Shown piece after piece: positions 20,926-33,089 of a stretch of 64,000 nucleotides of DNA. A program made the position numbers and the translations under genes. Below the pieces are notes generated by a model. The model was not told where the DNA came from and did no database searches. It worked only from the letters and a program-made list of their open reading frames with translations. Origin of the DNA: Zizania palustris (Eukaryota > Streptophyta > Magnoliopsida > Poales > Poaceae); NCBI GenBank assembly GCA_019279435.1, contig JAAALK010000287.1, positions 63,491,144 to 63,555,143 on the forward strand. Reading direction: 5' to 3'. The first letter of the stretch is position 1, and each line of letters opens with the position of its first letter.

Positions 20926-21836
20926 CTAAGCATAATAACCTTTAAGGTGCTCCGCATGCCATGCATGCTTCAACTCTTCCCCTTCTAAATTAGCTAGTTT
21001 AAACGACCCGGGGCACCCTAAGCGTAGGATAATATATGGTCCTTCCCATTTATTTCCTAGCTTCCCTGGAGCTATTACACTTTGCAATACCAAATGACCT
21101 GGTTTAAGCTCGTTTACTTTTATCTTTGGGTCATACCATGTCTTCGTTTGGTCTTGGTACTTCTTCAGATTGGCGACAACTTGAAACCTTGTTTCTTCTG
21201 ACAAGTCCAATGAAGTGTTTCTCTCATTTTCTTTCCCATGATCTACTACGCGGAGGGATCCACCTTTGAGCTCTGTAGGAGTCATGGCCTCGTCTCTGAA
21301 TAGCAACCTAAATGGGGTGAAGCCTGTGGACCTGGCTTGAGTGGTCCGAATGGACCATAGAATTTTAGGGAGCTCTTCGGTCCACAACCCCTTAGCCAAC
21401 CCGACAATCCTACGATTTAAACTAGAGAGAATATTTCCATTGGCTCGCTCGAGGGCTCCATTGGATTGGGGATGGCAAACTGCTGCGAAGCATAACTTGA
21501 TGCCTAGTCCTTCGCAAAATTCTCTAAAGGGTTCGGCTTCGAACTAAGTGCCATTATCCACAGTTAACTCCCTTGGCACTCCGAACCTGCATATGATATT
21601 TTGCCAGAAGAATTTTTGCACATTTCTTGAAGTGATAGTAGTCAGGGGTTCAGCTTTGACCCATTTAGAAAAATACTCGATTGCTACCACTGCAAACTTC
21701 AAGCTGCCTTTTGCCATTGGAAAAGGGCCGATGAGATCAATTCCCATCGTGCCATTGGCCATACCGGGGCAATAACTTGAAGGGGTGTTGGTGGACGATG
21801 GCTCTGTCTACCCATCCACTGGCATCCTTGACAGGT
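20926..21836 (-). pseudogene. Tat A integrase
   Basis: The zinc-binding HHCC region begins at the end of the preceding segment (HEGLCGSHLA) and finishes with CQGCQW after a stop at ~21837. The catalytic core shows MGIDLIGPF (~21745), LTVDNGT (~21550) followed by a stop in place of Gln, then NGALERAN (~21450) with the Glu. The C-terminal piece 20926-21399 ends HAEHLKGYYA, a usual end for Tat integrases, with no chromodomain. Frame disruptions between 21762 and 21836 also occur. It would insert the cDNA into the genome if intact. Confidence 0.88.
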
Positions 21837-22919
21837 TCAAACTAACTCTTCTACATCTCTTACAATTGTTGGCCAATAGAGCCCCTGCCGAAGTGTCTTT
21901 CCTGCTAGAGCACGGGGGGCTAGGTGGCTGCCACATAAGCCTTCATGAATCTCTCGAAGTGTATCTTGGCCTTCGGGTTGTGAGATGCACAGGAGTAGGG
22001 GAGAATAAACTCTAGCTTTGTACAATATTCCGTTGACAAGCTCATAATTTCGAGCCCTTGCTTGCAACCTTCGGAAATCTGGACCTTCTGACAAGACTGT
22101 GCTGTTTTGCAAGACATCCATTATCGGAGTCCGCCAATCAGCAACTGGGATGCAAAGGACTTCTGCGGAGGGTAATTGATGCACCGTAGGCTTGATAAGT
22201 TCTTCGTAGAAAGCACCCTCTGGGACATCCAATGCTCTGGTTGTAACCTTTGCTAGAATGTCTGCAAGTTGATTATCTGCTCGAGGGATACTCCGAACAG
22301 AAAATCCTTTAAACATTGCTTCTGTCTTGCGGATTTCTTCTAAATACTTTGCAAGATGTAGGTTCCTAGATTGAAAGATTTTGTCAACATGCCCTGCGAC
22401 GACTTGGGAATCTGTTTTAATTATAATCCTTGCTGCTCCAAGTGTCTTTGTCTTTCGAAGGCCTAGCAGGATCCCTTCGTACTCTGCGATATTATTGGTG
22501 GTCTTAAAGTTGAGCCTCGTAGAATACATGGCCTTCTGCCATGACGGCGATATTATTATAGCTCCAGCTCTGGCACCAGATGCCTGATAGGTTCCGTCAG
22601 AAAAAATTGTCCATAGACCTTCGGAGGTTTCTTCCAGAGACCAGAATGCGGATGGAGTCCACTCTGCCACGAAGTCAGCTATGATCTGAGATTTGATAGC
22701 TGTTCTCGCCGTGAAGGAAATACCGAAGGGGTCTAGCTCGACAGCCCATTTTCTGATCCTACCCGTAGAATCTTTGCTCCGAAGCATATCACCAAGGGGA
22801 TACGAGGTAGGAACGATAAGATTATGTGCTAGAAAGTAATTCCTTAGCTTCCGTGAGGCCATTACCAAAGCATAAGCAAATTTTTCGAGCTCAAAGTATC
22901 TTGTCTTTGCTCCGGACAA
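21837..22919 (-). pseudogene. Tat A RNase H domains
   Basis: This 360-codon frame holds the end of the first, gypsy-type RNase H (FELEKFAYALVMASRKLRNYF) and then a second RNase H typical of Tat elements. The second has FSDGT, NNIAEYEGILLGL, KTDSQVV and NQLADILAK supplying the D-E-D-D residues. It continues into HEGLCGSH of the integrase zinc region. The dual RNase H is a lineage marker for Tat. Frame breaks occur on both sides. Confidence 0.9.
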
Positions 22920-22946
22920 AGCTTCTAAGACGAAGTAGACTGGGTT

Positions 22947-24851
22947 CTACACCAGTTTTCCTTTAAGCTCAACTTCCCTGACTAGTACTATCCTTACTGC
23001 GGAGCCTGTTGCTGCAAGATAAAGAAGAAGAGTTTCTTCTAGGAGGGGCACAGTAAGTGTTGACAGACTTCCGAGATAATCTTTAATGCCATCGAAGCTC
23101 TTCTGGCACTCCAACGTCCACTTGAAACTTTCAGACCCCTTTAGAGCTTTAAAAATTGGAAGGCTTCGTTCAGCTGATCTGGCCAGGAATCTACTAAGGG
23201 CTGCAAGCCGTCCTATTAGCTTCTGGACATGCTTTAGATTTTCTGGTGGAGCCATTCTTTGCAATGCGCTTATCTGCACCGGGCTAGCTTCGATTCCTCT
23301 ACTCGAAACTAAGTACCCTAGCAGTTTTCCTGCTTGCACCCGGAATATACATTTTTCAGGGTTGAGGCGAACTCTACATGCTCAGAGGCTCTCAAAGGTT
23401 TCAGCTAAGTCTAGGCTATGATGGTGCTTTACATCACTCTTTATTACAATGTCATCTATATAGGCTTCGACATTTCAGACTATTTGATGACCTAGAGCTT
23501 TAGTTATTAAACGTGAGAAGGTGGCTTCGGCATTCCGCAAGCCAAAAGGCATTCGAACATAACAAAATACTCCGGAGCGAGTTATAAAACTCGTCTTGGC
23601 TTCGTCTTCGCACTTTAGCCAGACCTGATGAAAACCGGAGTATGTGTCTAGGAAGCTTAACAATTTGGAGCCAGCCGTAGAATCCACAAGCTGGTCTATT
23701 CGAGGCATAGGGTAGGGGTCTCGCGGGCATGCTTTATTCAATGACGTGAAATTAATGCACATGCGCCACTTGCCGGAGCCCTTTTTCTTAACAAAAACGG
23801 GGTTAGCCAACCACTCCGTGTGGGCTACTTCCCTGATAATGCCGGCCCATAGCAATTTTTCCACCTCCACCTTGGCGAGGTCTGCCCTCTCTACTGATAA
23901 CTTACGGAGCCCCTGGCGCACTGGCCTAGCCTTCGGGTTGACAAGCAAGCTGTGCTCGATGATGCTCCGGTCAACCCCGATGATGTCTTCGTCAGTCCAG
24001 GCGAAGATATCTAAATTTTCTTTAACTACTTCCTCCAGTGAAGTAGCTATCTCCGAAGGTAGCCCCTTGCCGAATTGTATTGGGTACTCCTTGCCATCTT
24101 TCAGGATCATCATCGTGATCACATCACCTTTTGGGCTTGGCTTTAGGGAAGGGCCCTTCGAGGAGCTTGAAGACTCTGAAGCCTCCTTCGTGTGCTCCGA
24201 CACACTGTGCACTTGCCGAGGGTCCAGTGGCGGACCATGGATGTACTCCACTCTTCGGGCTGCAGCTTGGTCTCCTGAGATAGTGAGAACTCCACCTTGC
24301 ATGGGCATCTTGAGATACAAGTAGTTATGATGTGCTGTAGCCCCGAACTGATTCAGCATTCCCCGTCCAAAAATTGCATTATAGGCATATGGGGCGTCGA
24401 CGACTTCGAAGATCATCTCCTCCACCCTGGCCAGGGGCCCCTCTCTGAAGGCAACCTCGAGGCCTATCTGGCCGAGGGCATCGAGAGGAGGACCTACGAA
24501 GCCTTGCAGTGGGCGAGCTGCCGGAAGTAGGTGTCTCTGGAAATGCACATCTAGTCGAAGGCCTGGACGAAGAGTATATCTATGGAGCTTCCGTCGTTCA
24601 CCAGGATCCTTTGGACTTCAACTCCCGCTATATCGGCTAAAATAAAAAGGGGGGTCAGCATGAGGGAATTTCACCCCCGCGGCATCATTGGCAGTAAAAG
24701 AAATAGGTACATGAGACCACTCGGGCATTTTTTCCACTGAATTCGAGGTCCCTATGTGCCCTACTTCGCGGACATATTCTCTTCGCTGCCTTTTTGACAT
24801 GTTACCGAGGGTCCCCCTCCGGAGATGAGCAGGACCACTCACTTTCCACAA
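22947..24851 (-). pseudogene. Tat A protease and reverse transcriptase
   Basis: The N-terminal end (24618-24851) leads to the protease region, where the active site falls in a frame-disrupted stretch near 24560-24620. The frame 23475-24548 then carries the end of protease (NAIFGRGMLNQFGATAH) and the reverse transcriptase N-terminus with WRMCINFTSLNKACPRDPYP and MPFGLRNAEATF. After a stop at 23475 the catalytic AYIDDIVIK (~23455) follows in the same frame. The thumb and connection segment is at 22947-23339 with LLGYLVSSRGIEA. At least three stops and one frameshift make it inactive. Confidence 0.88.
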
Positions 24852-25254
24852 TCTTGGGGATCTTCCTACTTCGGTGGTGGCATAATGTTGGCCACCGGGA
24901 GTTGCATTGGTGCTTCGGGTTTGCTGGCTCGGGCCACAGCTTGCACAGTTTCCGAACGCACTGCTGGAGGGGCTTGGTCCGAAGTACCACGCCCTGTGCT
25001 TCGCCCTAGGTACTCACCCCGAAGATTCAATATGGTCTGATAAATCTTTTGTGCCATGGCTTCTATTTTCGCCATGAACACAACAGAAGAAGCTTTAGCG
25101 CTTGCCAGCCACTCCCTCTTGGGACTTTGAGGTACCAGCCTTGAAACCTTGCGCCTGTTGAAAGTTGATGGGCAACTTCAGGGTGGAGGGCGCAATACTC
25201 AACACCTCAGAGCGGAAGTGTTTCTTTCACCGCCTATGATCATTGAAACGATTA

Positions 25255-25899
25255 TCAAGGGGGGCTTGCGGAGAGGTTGGGACTTCGGGGTCTGTCTTCA
25301 CTTCTTGAAGGGCTGGTACAGGTGTTGCAGTTCTTCGGAGGCATCCTTCCTCTGCCTTGGCATACTATTCGAAGTATGCCATCAGCTGTGCTACAGACGA
25401 CACCGGCTTCCGGTGAAGCTTGCTGAGGAGATCTGGGTTCAACACCACTTCGCGCGCGGCATCGACTACCGAAGAGGTAGACAAGCCTTTGATCTGAGAC
25501 TTGGTGTGGGCGAAGCATGTGAAATACTCCCGAATTGTCTCCCCCGCTCACTGCTTCACCTGGAACAGACTTTCGGTCGACATTGGGGCTACAAACGTAC
25601 CCTGGAAGTTGCTTATGAACTTCCTCTTTAGCTGCTCCCAAGACTTGATCGATCTTGGCTTTAGAGACCAGAACCATCGGAGAGCCACACCTTCTAGTGC
25701 GAGAGGGAAACACTTCGCCATAGTGTTACGCACCCCTCCACTGGCTTCTATTGCTAAGGCATACGAACGAGAGAACTCTCCGGGGTCAGACCCACCGGAG
25801 TACTTTCTGTAGGTCCGGATGCAACGGAGACTCATCGTCGAAGGATGCATTCTCAGCTTCCTCCGAGACTTGGAAAGCTTCGGGGAGATCACCAGGACC
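25255..25899 (-). pseudogene. Tat A gag, distal part
   Basis: A frame at 25548-25892 carries gag-domain motifs (MAKCFPLALEGVALRWF, SWEQLKRKFISNFQG). It ends in a stop before AGETIREYF-like sequence, which continues in the same frame to about 25330. The gag N-terminus is at 61863-62187 beyond Tat B. An in-frame stop and later frame changes break it. Confidence 0.8.
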
Positions 25900-25904
25900 G
25901 CCGT

Positions 25905-26964
25905 TGTTTATAGCAAAAAATGGAATTAATGGTCAAACTAGGCAAATACTAAAAAACAGTATTTTTGACCGAAAATATGTCAAACTTGGCAAAGGCCGGT
26001 CTGACCGGCTATGGTAGGCCGGTCCAACCGGCCAGGTCTAGTCAGACCGAACCCATGGGCTCGGTCAGACCGGCCAGGGTCCAGATTATGGATCCGAGTA
26101 GGATTCGAGGTATTTTCGCCCAAAACATATCTCATTAGGGTTTTAGCCGCATCTAACTCTATCTCTAGCCAGGGATAACTAGTCCACCCCCTATAAATAC
26201 TAGGGGCAAGGCCGATTCAAGCTCTCTCTCCAATCCACAAATCCAAAGCCCTAGCTTTGAATCACATTTATTTTCTTTACTTTCCGCATCTTCGTGGGTT
26301 TGCTTGAAAGCCCTCCGTCTATCGCGTCCGTAATCAAGGTAACCCTTGCTGGTTCGCTTGTGAACCTCCCGCTAATCCACGTAACGGATTGTTATCCTTT
26401 TATCGGTTTTTATCGCCCTACTCGGCAATTCGGCCCTCTGGCTGAATTGTGTTTGATCTCTGACCGGAGGTACAGGGCCGGTCTGACCGGAGCCCTTTGT
26501 TAGGTTGTTGTCAGCAACGGCCGGTCAGACTGAAGGTGCCCCGCCGGTCCGACCGAGATACTCCGCACTGCGCCGAAGCCCTTCGCCGAAGCCTTACACG
26601 CCGGAGCCCGCGTACTCCGAAGCTTACCTCATCGGTCTGACCGGTCTGACCGAGGTTGTACCTCTAGTCTGACTGGGCTTGAGGCCGAAGGTGCCCTATG
26701 TACCGTTCGGACTAGACTCCGCTATAACTCCGAATCGGCCTCTGAATTGGCCGATTCCAGGTATTTTGGTCATTTGGTTACTGTTCACATTGTTACTAAT
26801 ACTTTTCGGCGAATTGGATTAAAATATTAATTATTTATCTGATTGCCTGGCGACTCCAAATCCCTTGTCACTATCCAGGGTAGTCGTAATGCGACGTCGG
26901 TATCATTGCGATACTTTTGGACGTTGAACCGGCCCAAGTGCGGGGGCGCATTTCTGCGTCAACA
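25905..26964 (+). mobile_element. 5' LTR of Tat B
   Basis: 1060 bp, against 1232 bp for the 3' LTR. Its TATA box is at 26192. It is rich in the motif CCGGTCTGACCGG and variants, for example 25998-26080 and 26470-26660. No genes. Confidence 0.92.
26192..26200 (+). promoter_or_regulatory. TATA box in Tat B 5' LTR
   Basis: TATAAATAC in a context identical to 60871-60879 of the 3' LTR. Confidence 0.7.
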
Positions 26965-26971
26965 CACTTTC

Positions 26972-26989
26972 TGGCGACTCTGCTGGGGA
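26972..26989 (+). promoter_or_regulatory. Primer-binding site of Tat B
   Basis: TGGCGACTCTGCTGGGGA lies eight bases after the LTR end. It resembles the tRNA-Arg-type sites reported for Tat/Ogre elements; the tRNA assignment is from memory. Confidence 0.75.
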
Positions 26990-27000
26990 AGACGCCAATC

Positions 27001-27946
27001 ATGACTATTACTTCTACATCGGCAGTGGGTACCTCTATTACGTCTACTTCCACTACATCACCGATGAACATTGTGGGGAGTGCGGATATTGATGACCGCA
27101 ACATTATAACACCCACCATGGCGGACATATCTGAGGAAGACCGAGAAAAGATTGAAGCAAAAAAGAAGGAACTCGAGGGACTGATGCTCAGAGATTGCAT
27201 AAAGACACGCTCGGGCTTCGTCATGCGCGACAACCTCAACTTAACCCAGGTACGCCTGTCATCACCCCCTTTATCTGCCTCACAAGTCGATCATAGAATA
27301 GTTGCGTCTGTTGATCAAGCGGTTAGCGCCTCGCTAGCCAATAAACTAGAACCCGAAGTTGTCTCTCAAATGGCGGCAGTGTTTAGAAGATTCGGTTTTA
27401 CTGAGGCCGATTCACCAGCACCAACACTAGTATTCCGCCAACACAACATATTTATAGCAGAACCGATGACAATACTGGAAAAACCATCACGTTTCCGGCT
27501 ACTTCATCCACAGCCGAAACACATAACTACGCTTATGGCCAGGAAAACCCAACTTATCAAGTACCACCGCCGCTCGCACTGCACACTCCCACACCACAAC
27601 ATAGGCCAGAGCATGTCGATATACCACCACTCATCCCACCACCACATGAAAGACGCGTCCAAGCACTAGATCACAACAATATCGAGGAACATATTTGCAC
27701 GCTATTCAGGGAATGCACCGGCTTTGCACCTCGGGATAGAGATAGGGTTTATCGAAAACCATATCCCGACCAATTTGACACCATTCCGTACCCTCGCGGT
27801 TATAGAGTCCCAGATTTCACGAAATTTGATGGCGAGGGTAGTAAATCCACGTTAGAACACATTAGCCAATTTCTAGCACAATGTGGCGAAGCTAGTGGAT
27901 CGGATGCCTTAAAACTCATGTTATTTTCCCTATCGCTGTCCGGCAC
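27001..27946 (+). pseudogene. Tat B gag, first part
   Basis: The frame starts at 27001 with a Thr/Ser-rich N-terminus and an acidic/basic helix (EEDREKIEAKKKELEGL). After a frame change near 27490 it reads into gag-domain sequence with YPDQFDTIPYPRGYRVPDF and DALKLMLFSLSLSGT at 27943. There the Tekay solo LTR interrupts it. The sequence continues in the correct frame at 53955 (AFTWFSALPPNS) once one copy of the target duplication is removed. Confidence 0.85.
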
Positions 27947-30900
27947 TGTAACACCCCAAATTTTCAAAGAAATAAAAATATCATTTAATCTATTTTCCTG
28001 GAATTATTTATTTTGGAAATACCTTTAATGCCCTCCTTAACCTTTTTGAACTAGACCTTAGATGAAATGACCAAACCAGAGGCTAGAAAATTTTGTATAT
28101 GATCCCAAGGCCAAGATACATTTTTGAGAATTTTTACAAATTTTTATCAACCTTGGAAGTAGCCGGGCCCTCCCCTCCCTTTCTCTCTCTCCCGGCCGGC
28201 CCAGCCCACTCCTCTCCGCGCGCCCCGTCTGACCAGTGGACCCCGCCCGTCAGTGACCCCCTCTCCGCACGCGTACCCGGCCCCACCTGTCGGTGCCAAC
28301 CGGTTCCCTCTCGCGGCCGAGCCTGACCCCACCCGTCAGCCGCCACCCCGCTCGCTCACGCCCGCTGACTGCCTTGGCCAACCTGTCGGACCCGTCGTCC
28401 ACCCACCCCCAAATCACGCCGGCCGATGACCCCACCTCGGATCCGCCTCGCTGGCCCCTCCCTCATTCAATTGGCGCCGGTTTAATGCACCCCGAGGCCC
28501 GCCGGCCGATTAATCGCGTTAAGTGGCACGTTTTAGCCCCCGGGAACATAGCACCGTGCATGGCCGAGACCTCACCAGCGAGTTAAAGCCCTCCCTCGGC
28601 TTTCCTTGCATTCGAACTCCTCCGACACCCCTATTTAACCCCATGGCCTCCACCGCGTTCGACCCCCACGACAATTCACTGCGAGAACGAACAGAGCGCT
28701 CACCATTCGGTTTTCAACACCTCACCGCCGCTCCTACTCCGGTCGCCACTCCCCGCCGCCGGTGACCTCCTCCACCCTAGACGACCCCACCATTGTGACC
28801 GCAAGGACATCATCGACCTCGGCCACCCCTCCGTCGACGCCGAACCCCGCCGGATCGCCGTCGCCGACAAGGACCCGAACCACCTCGCCGTCTACCCTCG
28901 TCGCCGGCCACGCCCCGTCGACCCCAAGCCCCTCCGAAGGTATCCTCATGATCCTTGTAGTCCCCTCCGTCTGTTTTAGCCCTTAGATATGACCGCCATC
29001 ACTCGTCGTGGCCTCTGGCCCACTCGCCATCACCGGAGAAGACGACAGGCATGGGCTGAGTACCCGTGCCATGCGGATCTAATCCTGGCCGTGCGATCTG
29101 GATCTAACGATGGCGATTAAATCCTCTATGTGGTTTAATCTACGCCGTCGGATCTGAGCGAAGGGGATACGTTTTAATCTCGTGCGTCCGTTAGTTTTTA
29201 AAACCCGCATTTAATCTCGATCGTCCATCGCGTACCGCTTCCACGTTTTAATCTCAGCCGTCCACGTCAACTTAAACCCCCACCTCGCCCTCGTGCGTTG
29301 GATCTGGATCGAACGGTCCAGATTGGGCCGGACCACGCGCACAGTGCGTGGGTTCACCGTGAGCCTGGCTCACCGTGGACCCGAGACTGTTTTTGGATTT
29401 AATTTAAATTCCAGAAATGCTTTTAAACTTTCAAAATTCATATCTTGCGCATTTTAACTTCAAAAATTACCATTTCAATTCCAGAAAATTTGTAATATTA
29501 TTCTCTACATGTTCATACAATAAAAACAGTATACTTACTTATAATATTTCATCCTTATTTAATGAAGTATTCAAATGCCCTTAGAGTAAATTACAAAATT
29601 AAATTATTTAAGTTTCAGCAAAATTTGTATTTATTCATTTCCTGTTAATTTAATAAAACCCCAACATTTTCACTGGAGCTATTATTTTAAATTAATTAGA
29701 AAACTTAAAATAAGTTTATTCACAATTAAAACCCCTTTTATAAAGGACAATATCTCATTGTAGTTCATTTTAAATTATTTATAAAATAAATTTCAGAAAC
29801 TTAACAACTTGGTTTTCTTTAAATTGAACCAATCAAAACCTATGTGCTTGTTGTGTGGTTTTAGATTGTTTAATTGAATGTTATATTTATTTTATTTTGT
29901 TTATATTGGGAAGACTACGACGCCGCCGAGGAGCCAGAATATTACCCGGAAGCTCCTCCCTCCCCTTTCGCTGAACAAGGCAAGTCACCAAACCATTCTT
30001 TTGAGCATATTGAGCCCATGTTTTATTAAACTATCGCTAAAACCCATAGGATATACATGCATTAGTCAAATGGAACCCTTACAATATATCTATTAGGATC
30101 CCCCGACCTTGATGTGCAACCCAAGCCATGCTATCTAGCCTAAACTCCTTGTCACCAGATGATTAGTACTATTAGCTAGTGTCCAATGTATCGACATGAT
30201 TGCTATAGGATTAAAAATGAGTCGTAGTAACTTGGTTCTACTATATGATCCCTGTTATTCTCATCTCTGGAATGCTGTTAGTGATAGAGTTTTGGTTGTG
30301 AGTGTATGCATGGTGGGTTCTGGGTGCAAGCTAGGGCATTGGTCGATAGCACCCGGGGCACTATAAGGACAGGTCTGCGGGATCCGTTGCAATACACTTC
30401 CGTACTAACCACAAGTCTAATGGGTAAGTCCTAACTAAGGTATGGAGTGTTCCAAACCGAGGCCACCACTTGGAGATGGGTCAAGCAGCACCTGCGGGTG
30501 GCTTGTACCGACGTGGCGCAAAAGGGGGTGCGACGTTAGCCGAGATGCGGCCCGGCGCGCCGGCGAAACCTAGAGCGGGTGGTTATCGCTTGGAGCATTT
30601 CATGCTGAGGTTTTGGCACGAGTTCCCGTGGTATGGGTCATCTCGTTACACTTTGGTGTTTGGGATGAGTGCGTGCCTTGTGGGTACAGTAGTACATCTC
30701 TGATCAGAGTCATAAATCTTTTCGAAAAGTCGAGCCCACGATCAAGGGCGGGTTGCGTGACATCCCACAGTTAGTTTACTCTTGAAATGAATGTGCATGA
30801 TGGTTTGACATGTAAGGACTGTTGTGCGAGGAGGTAAAACGTACTCCTTGAGTTAGATGGTATTATTGATGTTCATGTTTACTATTCCGCATGATAAAAT

Positions 30901-31066
30901 TTGACTACACTAAATGCAATAATTGGAAATGTACTTTTCCGCACTTTTAGCCATTACTCTCTCTTTGTTATTATCTTGCATTATTACTTGCATTCACGGT
31001 GGCTTGTTGAGTACTTTTTGTACTCATACCCGTTGGACACACCATTCAGAGGATGCCTACTACAAG
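27947..31066 (+). mobile_element. Tekay-type solo LTR, left part
   Basis: It starts TGTAACACCCC and continues at 53730-53949, ending GGGGCGCCACA. The total length is about 3.34 kb, like the 3.3 kb LTRs at 34369 and 43304 but in the opposite orientation. The flanking 5-mers are GGCAC (27942-27946) and GACAC (53950-53954), one mismatch. No internal region is attached, so it is a solo LTR, and copia B later inserted 220 bp before its end. The stretch at 28140-29400 is GC-rich promoter sequence and 29400-29900 is AT-rich. The open frames here are compositional. Confidence 0.9.
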
Positions 31067-33077
31067 TGTTGGACCGGAAACGGCGACCAGAGGGGGGGTG
31101 AATGGGAGCTTTTAAAATTTCGGGCTAAAAACTAGCCTTCAGTTTCAGTTCTGTCTTCTGCGGAACAGGCTTCGAACACTACCTTCGGAGGTCTGGTTCG
31201 GAGGTGCTTTGACAGCTCCGAACGCAGGCTTCGCAGGTCCAAAAGTTCGAAGCCAAGAAGACTTCGCTCCAGTATCAACCCTCGAAAATCTACTCTGCTA
31301 AGTCAGTCCAGGCTCCGCACACAGGGTGCTTTGAGCAGGCTTCGCACTTCACCCTTCGCAAGAGTGGACACCCTACTGAGGACTTCGACCAAGTACTTGG
31401 CAACAGCAACAGGTGCTGGGCTTCGTACACGAAGGTCTAAACGCACACTAATAGACTTCGCTAGGGGCTTCGACACAAGAAGCAAAACGGGCTACGATCA
31501 GGGCTTCGCTAGTAAGCAGCGAGGTCTCGCCTCCTGTTACACAGAGCGACAGCGCACTGAAAAACACACTTCGCACAAAGACACCCTTCGCCTAGACAGG
31601 CTTCGGCGCACTACAACTAGCGAGGTATGTAAAGCGAGCTCAAGCAAAAAGCACACAGAAGCAGGGCTTCGCCGCTTGAACAAGGAACACAATAAAATTG
31701 AACTTTGGATGAATACAACGAAGTGTGTGGCTACAGGAGCTCAACAGTAAATGCTCAAAGTGTTAAATGTTACCTACCGAGCCCCCATATTTATAGCCCA
31801 CAGTTCACCCAAAGGAATTGACTACTTTACCCCTAGGGTTTACATTGGTTTTGTCTCTACAGAACTGAGGGGTACAAAAGGTAGTCAACTTTATTGGAGG
31901 CTTCTCTGTCAGCCTTTGCAGATGGGACAGCGCCAGCTTTTTGCAGAGCAGACACTGTCAGACTTGCAGCCTTTGACCTTTCCGAAGCCCCCCTTCGCAC
32001 GCGAGGGGTGCGGTGGCTTCAGTGAGAAGCCTTGAGCCAAATGGCCTTCGCTTCACCGAAGTCAGCCTTCGATACAGTGACGGTTTTGAGCCGAAGCCGT
32101 CAAAGCCCTTGGGCCTTCACACCAACACCTCCGGAGTGGACCACCACGGCTTCGCAGCTACTCCCAGCTCGAACTCTGTCAGTCCGTGTACCGAAGCCAT
32201 GCAGGCCGAAGCACCACAAGACAACCACACTCCAGAGCTAGCCTCGCTCCGAAGCCTTCCACACTCCGAAGCCCCACCTTCGGAGTACCACCCTTCGAAG
32301 TCCCTCCTTCGTCCAAGGCCTCCGCACGAAGCATTCCATGAGCCCTTCGTCGCAGTGTCTCTCCCCAAGCACACTCCTCGACGAGCCTCACCCGGACCAT
32401 GCCTTCGATGCGCCTCGACTTCTGAGACCTTCATCGGGCACCTTCGAATGTCTCCCTCCGGAGCACACTTCGAACGCCTTGCCTCGGCAGAGGACTTGAT
32501 CCACCCAACTCCGAAGTCACTCCATCCGGAGTACCTTCGAAGTGCCTCACCTCCGAGGACTTTGTCCTGGAGTACCTTCAGCCGGAGCCACGCTCCGCAC
32601 TCTCTGCCTTCACCTGGCACACCTCGACCCGAGGACCGACCCGGACCCCCTTCGCAGCCACCGTGACGGAGCTCCCCGCTCCCCTGGCATCAAGCCTCCC
32701 GCTTGACCCAGGTTCACCTGCTACGTTCGTCCGTCGCCTCCGAAGTCCCTGCGCACCACAGACAAGCAGACAAGTGTTTCCAGTACTCTGGAGACCTCTC
32801 CGGGTTAGCAACCTTCGGTACACACTCCGGTGTACCACCCAAAGTACCGAAGCCATCGGTACACACCCAGTCATCGTGTACTGTCGGACCCCTCCGACAG
32901 GCACACTCCGCTGCAACAGCTGCAGCAACCAAACCACCGAACACCCTTCGGTGAAACCCTCCGAACACCCTTCGGAGGTACAACCTCCGAACCCCTTCCG
33001 GAGGTACCCCTTCGAACAGAGGTTAAAAGCCTGTCAATCACTCATCACAAATACTGAAACCAACCCTTGGTTTCTCA
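31067..33077 (-). mobile_element. 3' LTR of copia B
   Basis: It reads TGTTGGACC to GTTTCTCA on the plus strand, 2011 bp. A TATA-like TATAAATA is at about 31787-31794 reversed. It is rich in CTTCG/CGAAG and CTCCGAAG words. It shares only its outermost block (GCGACCAGAGGGGGGGTGAA) and general style with family A LTRs. The plus-strand frames at 32013-32666 and 32663-33115 are artefacts of this composition. Confidence 0.93.
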
Positions 33078-33089
33078 ATCTCCCCCTTG
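33078..33089 (-). promoter_or_regulatory. Polypurine tract of copia B
   Basis: Reversed it reads CAAGGGGGAGAT and abuts the LTR start TGAGAAACC. Confidence 0.88.

Larger units (their letters stand above)
17014..25904 (-). mobile_element. Tat element A, left part (pol and 3' region)
   Basis: On the minus strand this holds the second half of gag, then protease, reverse transcriptase, RNase H and integrase, then a 3' region with a 116-bp tandem array and an antisense frame. Its 5' part resumes at 61858 beyond the inserted Tat B; GCCGT at 25900-25904 is repeated at 61858-61862. The 3' LTR expected left of ~17000 was not found: nothing there matches the 5' LTR at 62394-62886. Pol order and RNase H type fit the Tat lineage (Grande/RIRE2/Retand group). 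The left boundary is uncertain. Confidence 0.85.

Noticed and set aside
21785..22587. Short plus-strand frames within Tat A pol
   Set aside because: They are shadows of the RNase H and integrase coding sequence on the minus strand.
28093..28986. Possible GC-rich host gene or CpG-island promoter
   Set aside because: It lies inside a Tekay LTR bounded by a target duplication, and the frames are compositional.
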